Source: Culex pipiens pallens
Taxonomy: Eukaryota; Arthropoda; Insecta; Diptera; Culicidae
Assembly: GCF_016801865.2 (NCBI RefSeq)
Contig: NC_068938.1
Coordinates: forward strand, 20,084,873-20,148,872
Direction of reading: 5' to 3'
Length of the DNA stretch: 64,000 nt
In this document: one piece after another, positions 33,683-44,600 of the stretch
Numbering within the stretch: position 1 is the first letter of the stretch
Layout of the letters: every line of letters begins with the position of its first letter
The notes under the pieces: model-generated
The model's input: only the letters and a program-made list of their open reading frames with translations
What the model was told of the DNA's origin: nothing
Databases searched by the model: none
Program-made: the position numbers and the translations under genes

Positions 33683-34610
33683 CCGTAAACCGGGGTGACT
33701 TTGATAGGATTTCAATTTGTTTTTGAAAGATTTTCCAACAGGTAAGGTTTTTCTCAAGATTATTATTTTTAAAACATGTACTGGGGTAGGCCACACAAAG
33801 TCCATGCACTTTTTTGGAAAAAAAGTTTTTTCAATAGTGTTTAGAAAAATAGTTATGTTAAAAATTCTTAGTTTAAATTCCGGGGTGACTTTGATAGTCA
33901 TAGTTTTTCTTGTTAAAATCATATTTAAGATGTTCAAACATTATTTGTACGTTAAATGTACCATCACTAAAGTAGCTGATATAGTTTTTAAGAAAAAAAA
34001 AATCAATGTTTATATTTAGCTAACTAAGTTTATAGCTTATCGAAATAATAATAAATTTTACATAAAATTGTTGAAAAGTAGGAATTTTGCCTGAAATTTG
34101 TTAAAACTAGTTTTGTTTATAAAATTATCGATTTATATTGCATTTTAAACTGAATACAAAGCACGAATCACAAGTTTTCACATTTTACATGAAATTTGTT
34201 CAACTGAAATTACCTATAAATTTGGGTTTTTTTTTTATTGTGTTTCAAGGACACATCATCTTTGTTATTTACAAACTTATTTAACATTCTCCTAGTGGAA
34301 AATTGTCCAAAGAACCCGAAAATGCATTCCGTTTTCCGATTCAAAATCATGTTCATTGAGAACATCATGACAATTTGAGAAGTTTTAAATAATGACTTTC
34401 ATCAACATTTTCTTAATTATAGTTAACTAACTTTTTAAACATTTCAAAATTTTATGCAAAGTTCTTATTGAGGTACTTTGAACACTTCTCTACCACGGTC
34501 AGTATGATTCTAAACCATTCCGTACGTATTTTAATTGTACTCGTCAATTTGCGGAAAAATCGCAAACCTATCAAAGTCACCCCGGCTATCAAAGTCACCC
34601 CGTTTTACGG
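33683..34610. mobile_element. 928-bp TA-flanked element (CCGTAAACCGGGGTGACTTT ends)
   Basis: CCGTAAACCGGGGTGACTTT plus GATAG at the left pairs with CTATCAAAGTCACCCCG plus TTTTACGG at the right; TA borders both. The terminal word CGGGGTGACTTTGATAG occurs again internally at about 33881-33898, and a second inverted copy sits just inside the right end. No transposase frame. Confidence 0.85.
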
Positions 34611-34612
34611 TA

Positions 34613-35560
34613 CTGAAGATTATACCAATGGTTGCTGAGATTCTCACTCTGAAATAAAAACAAACAGAAAAAAAGGTTTTTTTTCTACATCACCAAAATT
34701 GCGTCAAATTTTTAAGAGGCGATAAATCAGTGAAATTTTCTAATTTTTCAAATGAAAACATTTTCATTAAAAAAATAAAATCGTTATTTTTTACAAATTG
34801 GCAACACTGTTATCAGAATCATATCAGAAAATGAGAATTTTCTAAAATGGTTATTTTCTGCAATTCTATTTTTTGTGCGAAATGTCCAATAAAAAAAATA
34901 TTTTGTTTTGCCTTTCTTACAAAAGAAAGGTTTAAGGTTTGCTTTTAGAAAAAACGCTTTTCTCAGAAATCTTAAAAAAATCGTGCACGGCGAGGATTCG
35001 TCCCAGGAAAAAATTCTATTACTAAATTGAAGGTTTAGATGCGCTCTTTCGATTGAATTTTGGCCCGAAACCCGGAACTCAAAGTCTGATTTTTGAGAGC
35101 ACTTTTTCTGAAACACATGAGCGATGTCTGTATCCGCTCTTAAAAATTTGTGTTTTTCATCACTGGAAAACCGCTCGTAAAACCCACAATTTTTAAAAGT
35201 CAGATCTGTAGCCGTGGGGTCGGAGACGAACATTTTATTTTTCGATTCACAATTTTCGACCGGTTAATGTGGTCAAAGCCATTTTCAGAGGTATTTTTTG
35301 GACTATTTTACAGATAACACTATCAAATTAAAAGAATTCAGTTCCAAACAAAAAGCCATTCGAAAACATGCGCCATAAACTGCTTGGGTCCAAAATTTGA
35401 AGCATTTCCAAAATGTATTTCCAGAGATATATCCATTTTAGTGTTTTTCGTCTTAATTTTACCCTATTTTTTCCTATTAAATTTATACAAAATCATATAC
35501 TGAACATCAAATTCAAAGTCCCGGCTCGTTCTCGCTCGAAAGCTCGACAAGTCGTCAAGT
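34613..35560. other. No gene seen
   Basis: Mixed AT-rich sequence; a 149-codon minus-strand frame (34784-35233) lacks recognisable domains, has AT-driven composition and no splice or promoter context, so I do not call it. Confidence 0.45.
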
Positions 35561-35564
35561 CGAA

Positions 35565-35676
35565 GCTTGAACGCCAGCGCTTGAACGCCAGCGCTTGAAC
35601 GCCAGCGCTTGAACGCCAGCGCTTGAACGCCAGCGCTTGAACGCCAGCGCTTGAACGCCAGCGCTTGAACGCCAGC
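35565..35676. repeat. 14-bp minisatellite, 8 perfect units
   Basis: GCTTGAACGCCAGC repeated head to tail eight times without a change, then a diverged unit (GCTTTTACGCTTGC). Each unit contains the palindromic junction AGCGCT. GC-rich in an AT-rich setting. The array creates a minus-strand open frame by chance. Confidence 0.95.
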
Positions 35677-36065
35677 GCTTTTACGCTTGCGCGTGAAAGT
35701 GTTCTTTCTGGCTTCTCATAATAGATCGACAAAGTGCAATAGCGATACATATTTTTTAAAGTTAATCATAGACTAACAATAAAGACTGAGTACCCTTTAT
35801 TTTTTTCTCATAATTTTAATCCAATATGTTTTTCTTAATTAAATTTAAATATCTTGCGACAAATAATGTACCTCGGAAATTCAAATTAAATGGGATTTGA
35901 GGTTTAGCCTTAAAAGATTCGAAGCTTTAGGTAAAATTCTCACTGGGTTGTATCATAATGTTTCTGAAAAATTAATTGCACCAATATATTTCTCGACGTT
36001 TCTTCATTTTGTAAGAAAGGCTCTATTTCACCTCTGGTGATATTAAATCGGGTTTTTTTACAAAA

Positions 36066-36300
36066 TGTGTGTACTCCCAACTCTGCCGATAACACCATAT
36101 CGATCAGTAATTCCGTACTCATGCTACCGGTTTTTGAATATATTAATAGCCTTTATTTATGGACGGTTGCCAAGATTGTATGGAGACTTGTATGGATAAA
36201 AATGGTCATATACAAATTGCACGCAAGATTTAATCCAAATAAAAAATACAAAACAAAATTTCAGAAAAAAAAACTCTTGAGACAATTACTCTATTGAGAA
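36066..36300. repeat. Family R repeat fragment
   Basis: Contains CTGCCGATAACACCATATCG, then GACGGTTGCCAAGATTGTAT and GGAGACTTGTATGGAT, diverged from the copies at 17400 and 44340. Confidence 0.6.
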
Positions 36301-36499
36301 AACTGAAAACACTTTAAAAAACTATTTTTTCTCACCGTATTTTTTTTACAAGTCTAATTATTAATTTATTACCTATTGTTCAATTCCCCGTGTCCAAAAA
36401 TTTTAATTTTTCAAGCATTATATAAAAAGCTTTCAGACACTTGTTTCATTTTAATTTATTTAAATTAAATCTCGATTTCTTTTTCAAAACAGCCTATGC

Positions 36500-37618
36500 C
36501 AGGGGTGCCCAACCTTTTGGCTCTGCGGGCCAGATCTTATTTTTCTGCAGGAGTGGCGGGCCGGAACTAATGTTTGACAAAAGTTGAAAAAGAAGACAAT
36601 TTTTTTCATAATATTTTTTTGAAAAGGTTCTTTTAAAGTAAACAAATAAAAAAACTAGCATTGCAAATAAGTTTCTTGGTTTTAGGAAAAAAAAAAAGTG
36701 TGTTTTAGTATCATTGACTATAAAAATATATCAAAAATTCATTGGTCGTTGCAAATTTTTTAATAGCTTAACTTCTTCAACTCAACAATATATTACAAAA
36801 ATCAATGGGGCATGATAAAATTTATTAAAACTAAATTCGGATTCAAATCTCCTTACAAAAAAAAAACACTTTTTACGTTGTTGTTGTTGTAAATTGTTGT
36901 AAAATTCGTTACTTTTCAAATTTTAGTAAACTATTGAAATTTATGAAAAAAATAAAGTTTTGTTCCCTGATTTCTTTACTCATTTTGATATTTTTTTGTT
37001 CATAAATGAAAAATATTTGCAGTGATCTTTCTTTTCAGTATGAATAATTTGCTTTTTAAAAGTTGTTCTTAAAAATTCCAATATTTTTTGCTTACTCATT
37101 TATTAAAAAATAAATTTGAAATAAATTTCAAAACAGAAAAGCATCAATTTGTAGTAAACACAGTAAAAATTGAAAGAAGTTTAAATTTAGAGTCTTTTTA
37201 TACATTTTTTGACAAAAAAAACTATTTTTTATAAATATTTCACATTTCAACGAATTGGATAATTAAGTTTTCCTGTGCAATTTTTCAGTTTAATTTTTAA
37301 TATAAAAATGATAAGAATTAATTTCAATTATAAAAAATGATAGATTTTGAAAAAGAAAAGGCAAAATTCAAATAATACGTTGAATCAGCAAAATTTTACT
37401 GCAAAAGCAAAAAAAAAAAAAACAAACAGAATGTTTCTTATTTAATTTTAGTTAAAACAGTTTTTTGAATTTCTACACTCATTTTATTAGTTGAATATTT
37501 CATGAACAGCCTTGAGTTGAGGGCAAGTCATAAAGCTATTTTGAAAAGCCGTCGTGGGCCGGATGAATTGGCTTTACGGGCCGGATCCGGCCCGCGGGCC
37601 GGACGTTGGGCAAGCCTG
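36500..37618. mobile_element. Non-autonomous hAT element with perfect 8-bp duplication GCCTATGC
   Basis: The left end CAGGGGTGCCCAACCTTTTG and right end CGTTGGGCAAGCCTG are typical hAT terminal repeats. GCCTATGC occurs directly outside both (36492-36499, 37619-37626). The subterminal regions hold GCGGGCCGG-type words (GGGCCAGATC, GCGGGCCGGAAC; and CGGGCCGGATCCGGCCCGCG). The 1119-bp interior is AT-rich without a transposase. Confidence 0.93.
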
Positions 37619-37863
37619 GCCTATGCTTTATGCGTTTTCTTTGTTCTTAGGACCCTTTGAAAAAGTAAGCAAGAAATGTTTCAGACTCTTTCCTGAGCAG
37701 ATAACTATTTGATTTGATTTGGTTTAATTTGATTGAAAATTTCACAATATACCTACTTCGAAAACAAAAAAAAAACTGTTTTATTAAGCTTTGATGTGCT
37801 AATGGGCAAATTTATAAAAACAAATACTACAAAAATTTAAAACGAGAACTCTCCACTTTTCAG

Positions 37864-37983
37864 AATGCAAAAAAAAACTGTTTGGCAAAGTAAAATGAAG
37901 CGATGAACTATATGAAGTGAACATATGTTAGTGAATCTGAGACTGAAATTCTACTAAAATAAGAAACAATAGCCCTCAACAAA
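37864..37983 (+). promoter_or_regulatory. 5' UTR of the homeobox gene, possible 3' splice site at 37863
   Basis: CTCTCCACTTTTCAG at 37849-37863 is a good acceptor. CAACAAAATGG at the start codon is a favourable insect initiation context. Whether transcription starts nearby or far upstream cannot be decided here. Confidence 0.35.
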
Positions 37984-38623
37984 ATGGAGCAACTGGCACA
38001 TTTCGTAACCAAATCCTTCGAGTACAACAACAGTCGCGTGTTGGAAATTCTAAACATGACCGCCGTCGGAAGTACGGCCGGAAGTCGACTGGGGGACGAC
38101 TTTCGCCGACGGAACTCCACCAACACCGATCCGGACCCGGAGCTCATGTCGAACAACAGCAGCAGTGGCGGAGGCGGAGATTTGGAGGAGGAAATTCACA
38201 GCCACACGTTGGCACACAATCCGGTCCCGGTGGTGGTGACGTCGCACGGTAGAGGGTCGGAGGTGGACGAGGACGAGGAATCGATCGATATCGAAATCAC
38301 CGACCTGTCGTACAGTAGTGGGGGTCAAAATGGTGTTGTTCAGAGTGAGAAAGTTAAAGCCACTTCCGGGTTGGAGGGGGTGGAACAGCGTAGTGTTAGT
38401 GACGTTAGTAGTAATAACAATAACAATAACGACAATACGGTAATTGGTAATGGCCGATATGAGACGAGTGTAATCCGGAAGTACGACAATAAGCGAATCT
38501 CGCTGGATAGTGATGCTGGGGATGGTGTTGAGGAGGTGACGAGATTAGTGCCCAGTGCGCCGGTCAACAAAAAGCATGTCCCCAAAAATTGGCTGATTGC
38601 GGATTTGGTGGAGGAAAAGCGAG
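37984..38623 (+). CDS. SHOX: SHOX coding exon 1
   Basis: Residues 1-213. Conserved start MEQLAHFVTKSFE, then Ser/Gly/Asn-rich and acidic sequence (EVDEDEESIDIEITDLS; NNNNNNDN), ending KKHVPKNWLIADLVEEKR. Donor CGAG|GTGGGT. The open frame continues into the intron, but exon 2 joins in phase as G|AC. Confidence 0.9.
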
Positions 38624-41600
38624 GTGGGTGTTATTTGTGTTATAGTTTGCGTCGGCAATCCTATACCTATTTGATTTTTTCTTCTATTTTCTCCTTTTCT
38701 TCGAAATTGTGTAAAGTAGGAAAAATTGTCCCATTATTTTCAAGCTGATATTCCAATTTACTGTTTTTACTTTTCAAACAAATAATTTTACAAAACTTTT
38801 GAGAAAAACTTGCTTGCTCATTTCCTACTGAGTTGTTATTTTTTTTAGATTTTGACAGTTTTTTTTTTCGGAGAGATCAGAACATTATGCATAACAACGT
38901 TCTTTGTGGGTCGTGAATTGCTAGAAGACGAGATTTCTTCGGAGAACAAACAAATAAATTCTTATTATTCATTATTTTAGGAAATAATAATTCGCATTCA
39001 AGCTGTGTACAAGCTGAAACTTTAAAAAACCTGATCAAAAATTGTCCAAATAATTCCTTTTACAAAAAACTTTTCGTAAAGTTCTGATAAATCTTGAAAA
39101 ATTAAAATACATACAATACAAAATTTTAGTTTTTTGACAACAACTTTATAGAGCATTGGTATACTCTTAAAAGTAAAACTGCAAACTCACAAGAACATGA
39201 AATTTTAAAATGTAAAAAAAAACCTCTCTGGATTACCTCAGATTCGAAAAGTACATCGATTCTCCAATAAATTTACATGTCTCTATTTTTGAGTTTGCCC
39301 ACGTAGAGTATTTGTTTGCCTGCAACATGGGAACATTTACAAGTCAAGCAAAAAATTATACAGTCCAGACTCGATTATCCGAAGGCCTTGGAATAAATTC
39401 ACTTTGGATAATCGAATCACGAAAAAAAAAAATCGATTGTCTTATCTTTGATTTTTGACTGCTCTAAAGCGATTAAGATTTTTTTAAACCAAGATAGGGG
39501 CCAAAATGGCGGTGAAAAAACATATTTAAATAAACATTTGGTAATTTTTAAGACAATCAATCATTCAAATTTGACTCAAATCGGGTCGTAGAATACAAAA
39601 TTTATGTAAAAAGTAAGAAAATAAAAAAAGTAAAAAAATGTTCGTGAAGCGATTCTCCGAAGTCACATGGGTCATTCACCGCCAACTCACAAAGCTGATT
39701 TGATGGCGTACTAAAAATTCCGCCAAAAAAAGTACTTTACATCGAAGAAAAAAACTCAACAAAAATTTTAAAAACTCTGCCATTTTTCGTTACTCAACTG
39801 TAAAAAAAAATTGGAGCTTTTAATGGAAATTTAATGTACTTTTCCAATCTACATTAACCCAGAAGGGTCATTTTTTCATTTAGAAAAAAATGTTGTTTTA
39901 AAATTTCGTGTTTTTTCTAACTTTGCAGGGTTATTTTTCATAGTTTAACAATGTTGTAGAGCAGACAATTACAAAAAAATGATATATAAACATAAGGGGT
40001 TTGCGAGTTATCGCGATTTTACGATTTTTTTTTTGAAAAAGTTACTTTTCGCGTTTCTGTTTGTTTTGTCGTGCATGTCTGTCGTGGGTGACGATGAACG
40101 GACATGATTGACACAATCTCCTTTTTCAAAACTTAAAAAAAATAACTTTTTTCATAATTACTTAAGCTGTTAATTTATGTTTACAACATATTTAAAAAAT
40201 GGTTTTAACTGCAGTAAGTCATCTATAATTGTACTAAAGGAAACCATGTACGAAATACCAAACCAATTAATTAACCTTGAGGCTGATTAGAGTTACTGTA
40301 AAAATGCAGGGATCAAGTATCACTAACTGCACTTTTTTTAACAATTGTTTGTAAAAATAGCATGACGATAAATTTAACCTCAAATGCGCGAGGGTTTTGT
40401 AGTTGATAAGTTTATCGATTAATTCATTTATAAAGAATATGTGTTTGAATACATTTTAAGTGTTTTAAGGTTTTTTGCAGCACTTTTTAGAAAAATGTGT
40501 GTTACTCAATCCGATTTATTTTTATTTTTTTTGCTTTGTTTGAGTCAATTTCGCACAACTTTCTAGAACAAAGCTTATTTTATTACCCACATGCTGACGA
40601 GATACAGGCTAGGGATCAAGTGTCTCCGGGGATCAAGTTTCTTCACTCTCCCCTAATTGTTCCGATTATTTTAAGTTATTTCAAATGTTAGTGTTAGATA
40701 TAAAACAAGTACAAAATTATTCAGATCATTCCATTTCCTACTTTCAGACGAACCCGCCAAGCCGAAACAAGACGTTGCCTTAAACCTGGTCCGGTCCGAA
40801 ACCGACCCAATCAGCTACCAGCAGCATCAGCATCTTCATCCCCAGCCCCTTCCCACCAACGGACGACCACCTCCGCCGGTCCTCGATCCTTCAACGGGTT
40901 TGCGACCAAAACCCGCCTCCGAACTGCTCAAGCAAAGTGTGGATCTAATCAACAACGGCCTCGGTTACCACCATCACCAGCACCATCAGTTGCCTCCAAC
41001 GGTGCCACCCAACTCGGAACTCCACCATGGAGGGGCCATCATCAGCAACCAGAGCAACAACAGCCGGAGTAGAAGCACCAGCAGCAGCATGGCCGACAAT
41101 GACTCCGACACAGGTGAGGAGATGCACGGAAAGAATAATTCAGTGGGTTTTGAAAAAAAAAATGTTTAAATATTTTCTATTCTTCTTATGAATTTACAAG
41201 TCTGCCTAAAATGAAATTTAAAAATGATTTGAATCCACTTATTCAATCAGCATTTTTAGCTAGTGTCTAACGAGTTAATTTAGATGAAAGCAAGATTTAT
41301 TTAATTAATTAGAATCATCACCCCTTTCTCTTAACTAGGGATCGAGGAAAACAATGTGAGAGAAGTAAAGACTTAATTCGTAAAAGGTGTTTCCACGAAG
41401 CCATACCACCCAAGATTTGTTAACTCATTAATTAGCACCGGTTTGCTCAATCGACAAAAACAAGTTAAAACGCGCGACTTAATCCGGTGATAAATTCAAT
41501 TTCATCAGAATGATTTTACCTTAATTGAAACTTCGCCCTGCCAGCCAGTTAATTAAGCGTGCAAACATGCACAATTACCTGATTAGTGTTGTAAAAATGT

Positions 41601-44600
41601 TCCACCGGATTATCGCTACCGAAACCCCTAAATCCATCGCCACCGTAAAACGAAGCAGAAGGAGTAAAATTTTATGTAAATGCAATGAAAATTTACTCTC
41701 CTCCCCGGCAGCTCTTTCCCGAAAAGTCGATGAAAGTGAGCGGAAAAGCGGGAAAAAAACATAACACTTACACCCTCAATCCCACCCTTTTACGTCGCGC
41801 AATTTACGCGCGAGCATCAGCTTAATCAAATTGATTACAGTTGGGTTCATAAACGAACCCTTTTCCCCCTTTCTTGTTGCCGCCGGAGCAGAAGCAATTT
41901 CACCTCTCCCAAGATATAGAATTGCTTCTTCTTCTTCTTCGTTTTCCTGTTAAGAAAATCTCACGTTTATATTCTGTACCTAATATAAAAGGAAAATCCT
42001 GAGCCAGCCAGGAAAATGGGCTCAACCGGCGTACATAGGGAAAGTCTTGGCAAAGTCTCGGGAAAAGATGCTCGTTTCTGCTAATTAATTAATTGGTTAT
42101 GCTGTGTGAGATGACTTAATTAAATGAAAAGTTGCTTTCAAGGATACCTATTCAGAGTGAAGTGGAGTGGTGCCAGTAGACGATGAAATTGTTCTTGGAG
42201 AAAGTCTTTGGATTTATTCATGATTTTGAATAAGTTTAACATCCTTTGAAAAAAATTAGATACAATCAGAAAAGACACCCAAGCTAATTAAAAACAAACT
42301 CATAACAATTTTTACAAATATTTAAAAAAAAACTGGTAAACATATTTTAAAAATATTCTATTATTGATTAATCACCAAATCAAAATATTTTAATTTTCCG
42401 TGTTTTCCTTTGTACATTGTCAGTAAAAAAAAAACAAAGCAAAAGTACAAAACAAAATGTGTATGATTTAATCATAAACATATGTTAAACCTAGAAGAAA
42501 TATGAATATTAAGCTGTCAAACAAACGTGATTTTTTTCCAATTTGACCAAAATTTACTTAATTTAAACATTGGTTTTCATTGAATCATTCAAAAACAAAT
42601 CATACACAAAAAACGATATTTGGTCTAGTGCCTTTTTCCAATTAAAATAAAGAATCAAATTTCAATTGATATAATAAACGATTAAAGTTACCTTTAAATC
42701 ACCAAAAAGGCCATTGCAAGTTTTATTTCAAGTTTTTCTCTCCCTTCCCCTCCATTCAAAAATGCCTCAAAAAATCCGAGAGCAAAAAAATACAAAAACC
42801 TTCCCAATTAATCTAAACTATTTTTTGTGCATTTTTAATCAAATTGGGCACTTTTAGATTTTTTTAAAGTTTCAAATTTTAAGAATACAGGTCGGAAAAA
42901 GACTTAAAAGTTCAGAAAAATTATTTTCGTGAATTTTGTAATACTTCACAAATTTTCGGTAGTAGCATAACTGTAATAATGTACAAAGCTGAGCAATTCT
43001 CTGAAATTTCGGTCATTCGATTTTTTTTTGTCTTTGACTGAAAAAATCTTAGACTGAGCTATAATTTTTTGAATCAATACTGATTTAAAAAAAAATCGAA
43101 ATATTAGTCGCAACAAATTTTCAACTTCATTTTTTGATAAAAATAATCGAATTTGCAATCAAGTTCAAGTGATAGCCATTTTTAGGTAGGGTAGAGTAGT
43201 CATCAATGAGACACGGGGAACAATGATAAAATGGCTCTCACAAGTCGTAGTTTCAACCAATCAGGCTCATATTTGGGGGAAAGGTGTGTCTACTGGATAC
43301 ACGTCTGCCATTATAGTGGCTTTGGTTATGGACGCTCCCTTGAAAAGTTATTCATAAATGTTTGATTCTGGGGTGTAAAAGTAAATTATCAACAGAAAAA
43401 ACTTTTTCGCTCATAGGCTGCCATTTACACCAAAACTAATATTTCTTCAAATTTCTTTCGACGTTTCATAGGGTACATATTAAGCTGGGCTATAATGTCC
43501 TTTCATTAGATATGGCCAAAATTTAGAATATACCCAGAATCCAGGGCTGCCTCATTGTTCCCCACTCATTTCAGCCCATGGGTAACAATGAGACACTTTG
43601 ATTTTTCTTCAATAAACATTTCAAAATCGATGGAAATCTTTCAAAACATGAATTAAAAGTGATTTTTGGCATATTTATAGAGTTTAAACTTCAATTAACC
43701 AAAAATACAAAGTTATTTGGTATTAATATATGGATTTTACAAAATTTTAATACTTTTTAGTGTAACTTTTGTTAATTCAAGTTTCATGTTGTCAAAATTG
43801 CTCTAAAATATTCAAGGCAAGTCACATGCAATGGAACAATACAAAAACATGATGTTTTGCTAGAAAAATGATGATTTTCGTAGAGTGTCTCATTGTTCCC
43901 CAGCTGTCTCATTTTTCCTGCCAAGTGCGTCTACAATGAGACAGTTTCATAACTCTGGCTGTAGATGTCGGATCGATCTCATATTTTGGTCAATGTTAGA
44001 ACACATTAAAAGAAAGAAAATGCAACAAAAAGCTCATTAGAACACGCTGATGAAAAAATTAGAAAAATCGTTGAAAGTTGAAAACCAAAAGTGTATCATT
44101 GATGACTACCCTAACCTAACTATTTTGAAAGTAGTTGCAGTTATTATTTTTTTTGAAATTCTTGCCCATGTTTGCCCACCTTTGAAAAATAATCCAATAT
44201 CAGTGATAAAAAGTTAAATAAAAAAATCATCTAATTTTTTTAACCGTGTATCATTTTTTTCCAGCGTAGTCCGTATCCATACCTATAACTTTGCCGACGA
44301 CACCAAATCGATCAAAAAACTCCTGCAAAAGATACAGATTTTTGAATTTACATACATCATTTTTGTATGGACAGCTGCCAAATTTGTATGGAAAATTATA
44401 TGGACAAACTAATGATGCAAAATGGCTTCTTTGGGCATACCGAAGGCACCAAAAAAGTTTCAGTCGGATTAAAAAATACAAAAAAAAAATCGAATTACCG
44501 AAATCCTAGAGAACTGCTCAACATGCTTTGAACATCATGCATGTTACAACCAAAGCTTACTTCGTAATAAACAATATTTTCGAAAATTAGTTTCATAATG

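Noticed and set aside
34784..35233. 149-codon minus-strand frame
   Set aside because: Phe/Lys-rich composition from AT-rich DNA, no domain, no promoter or splice context.
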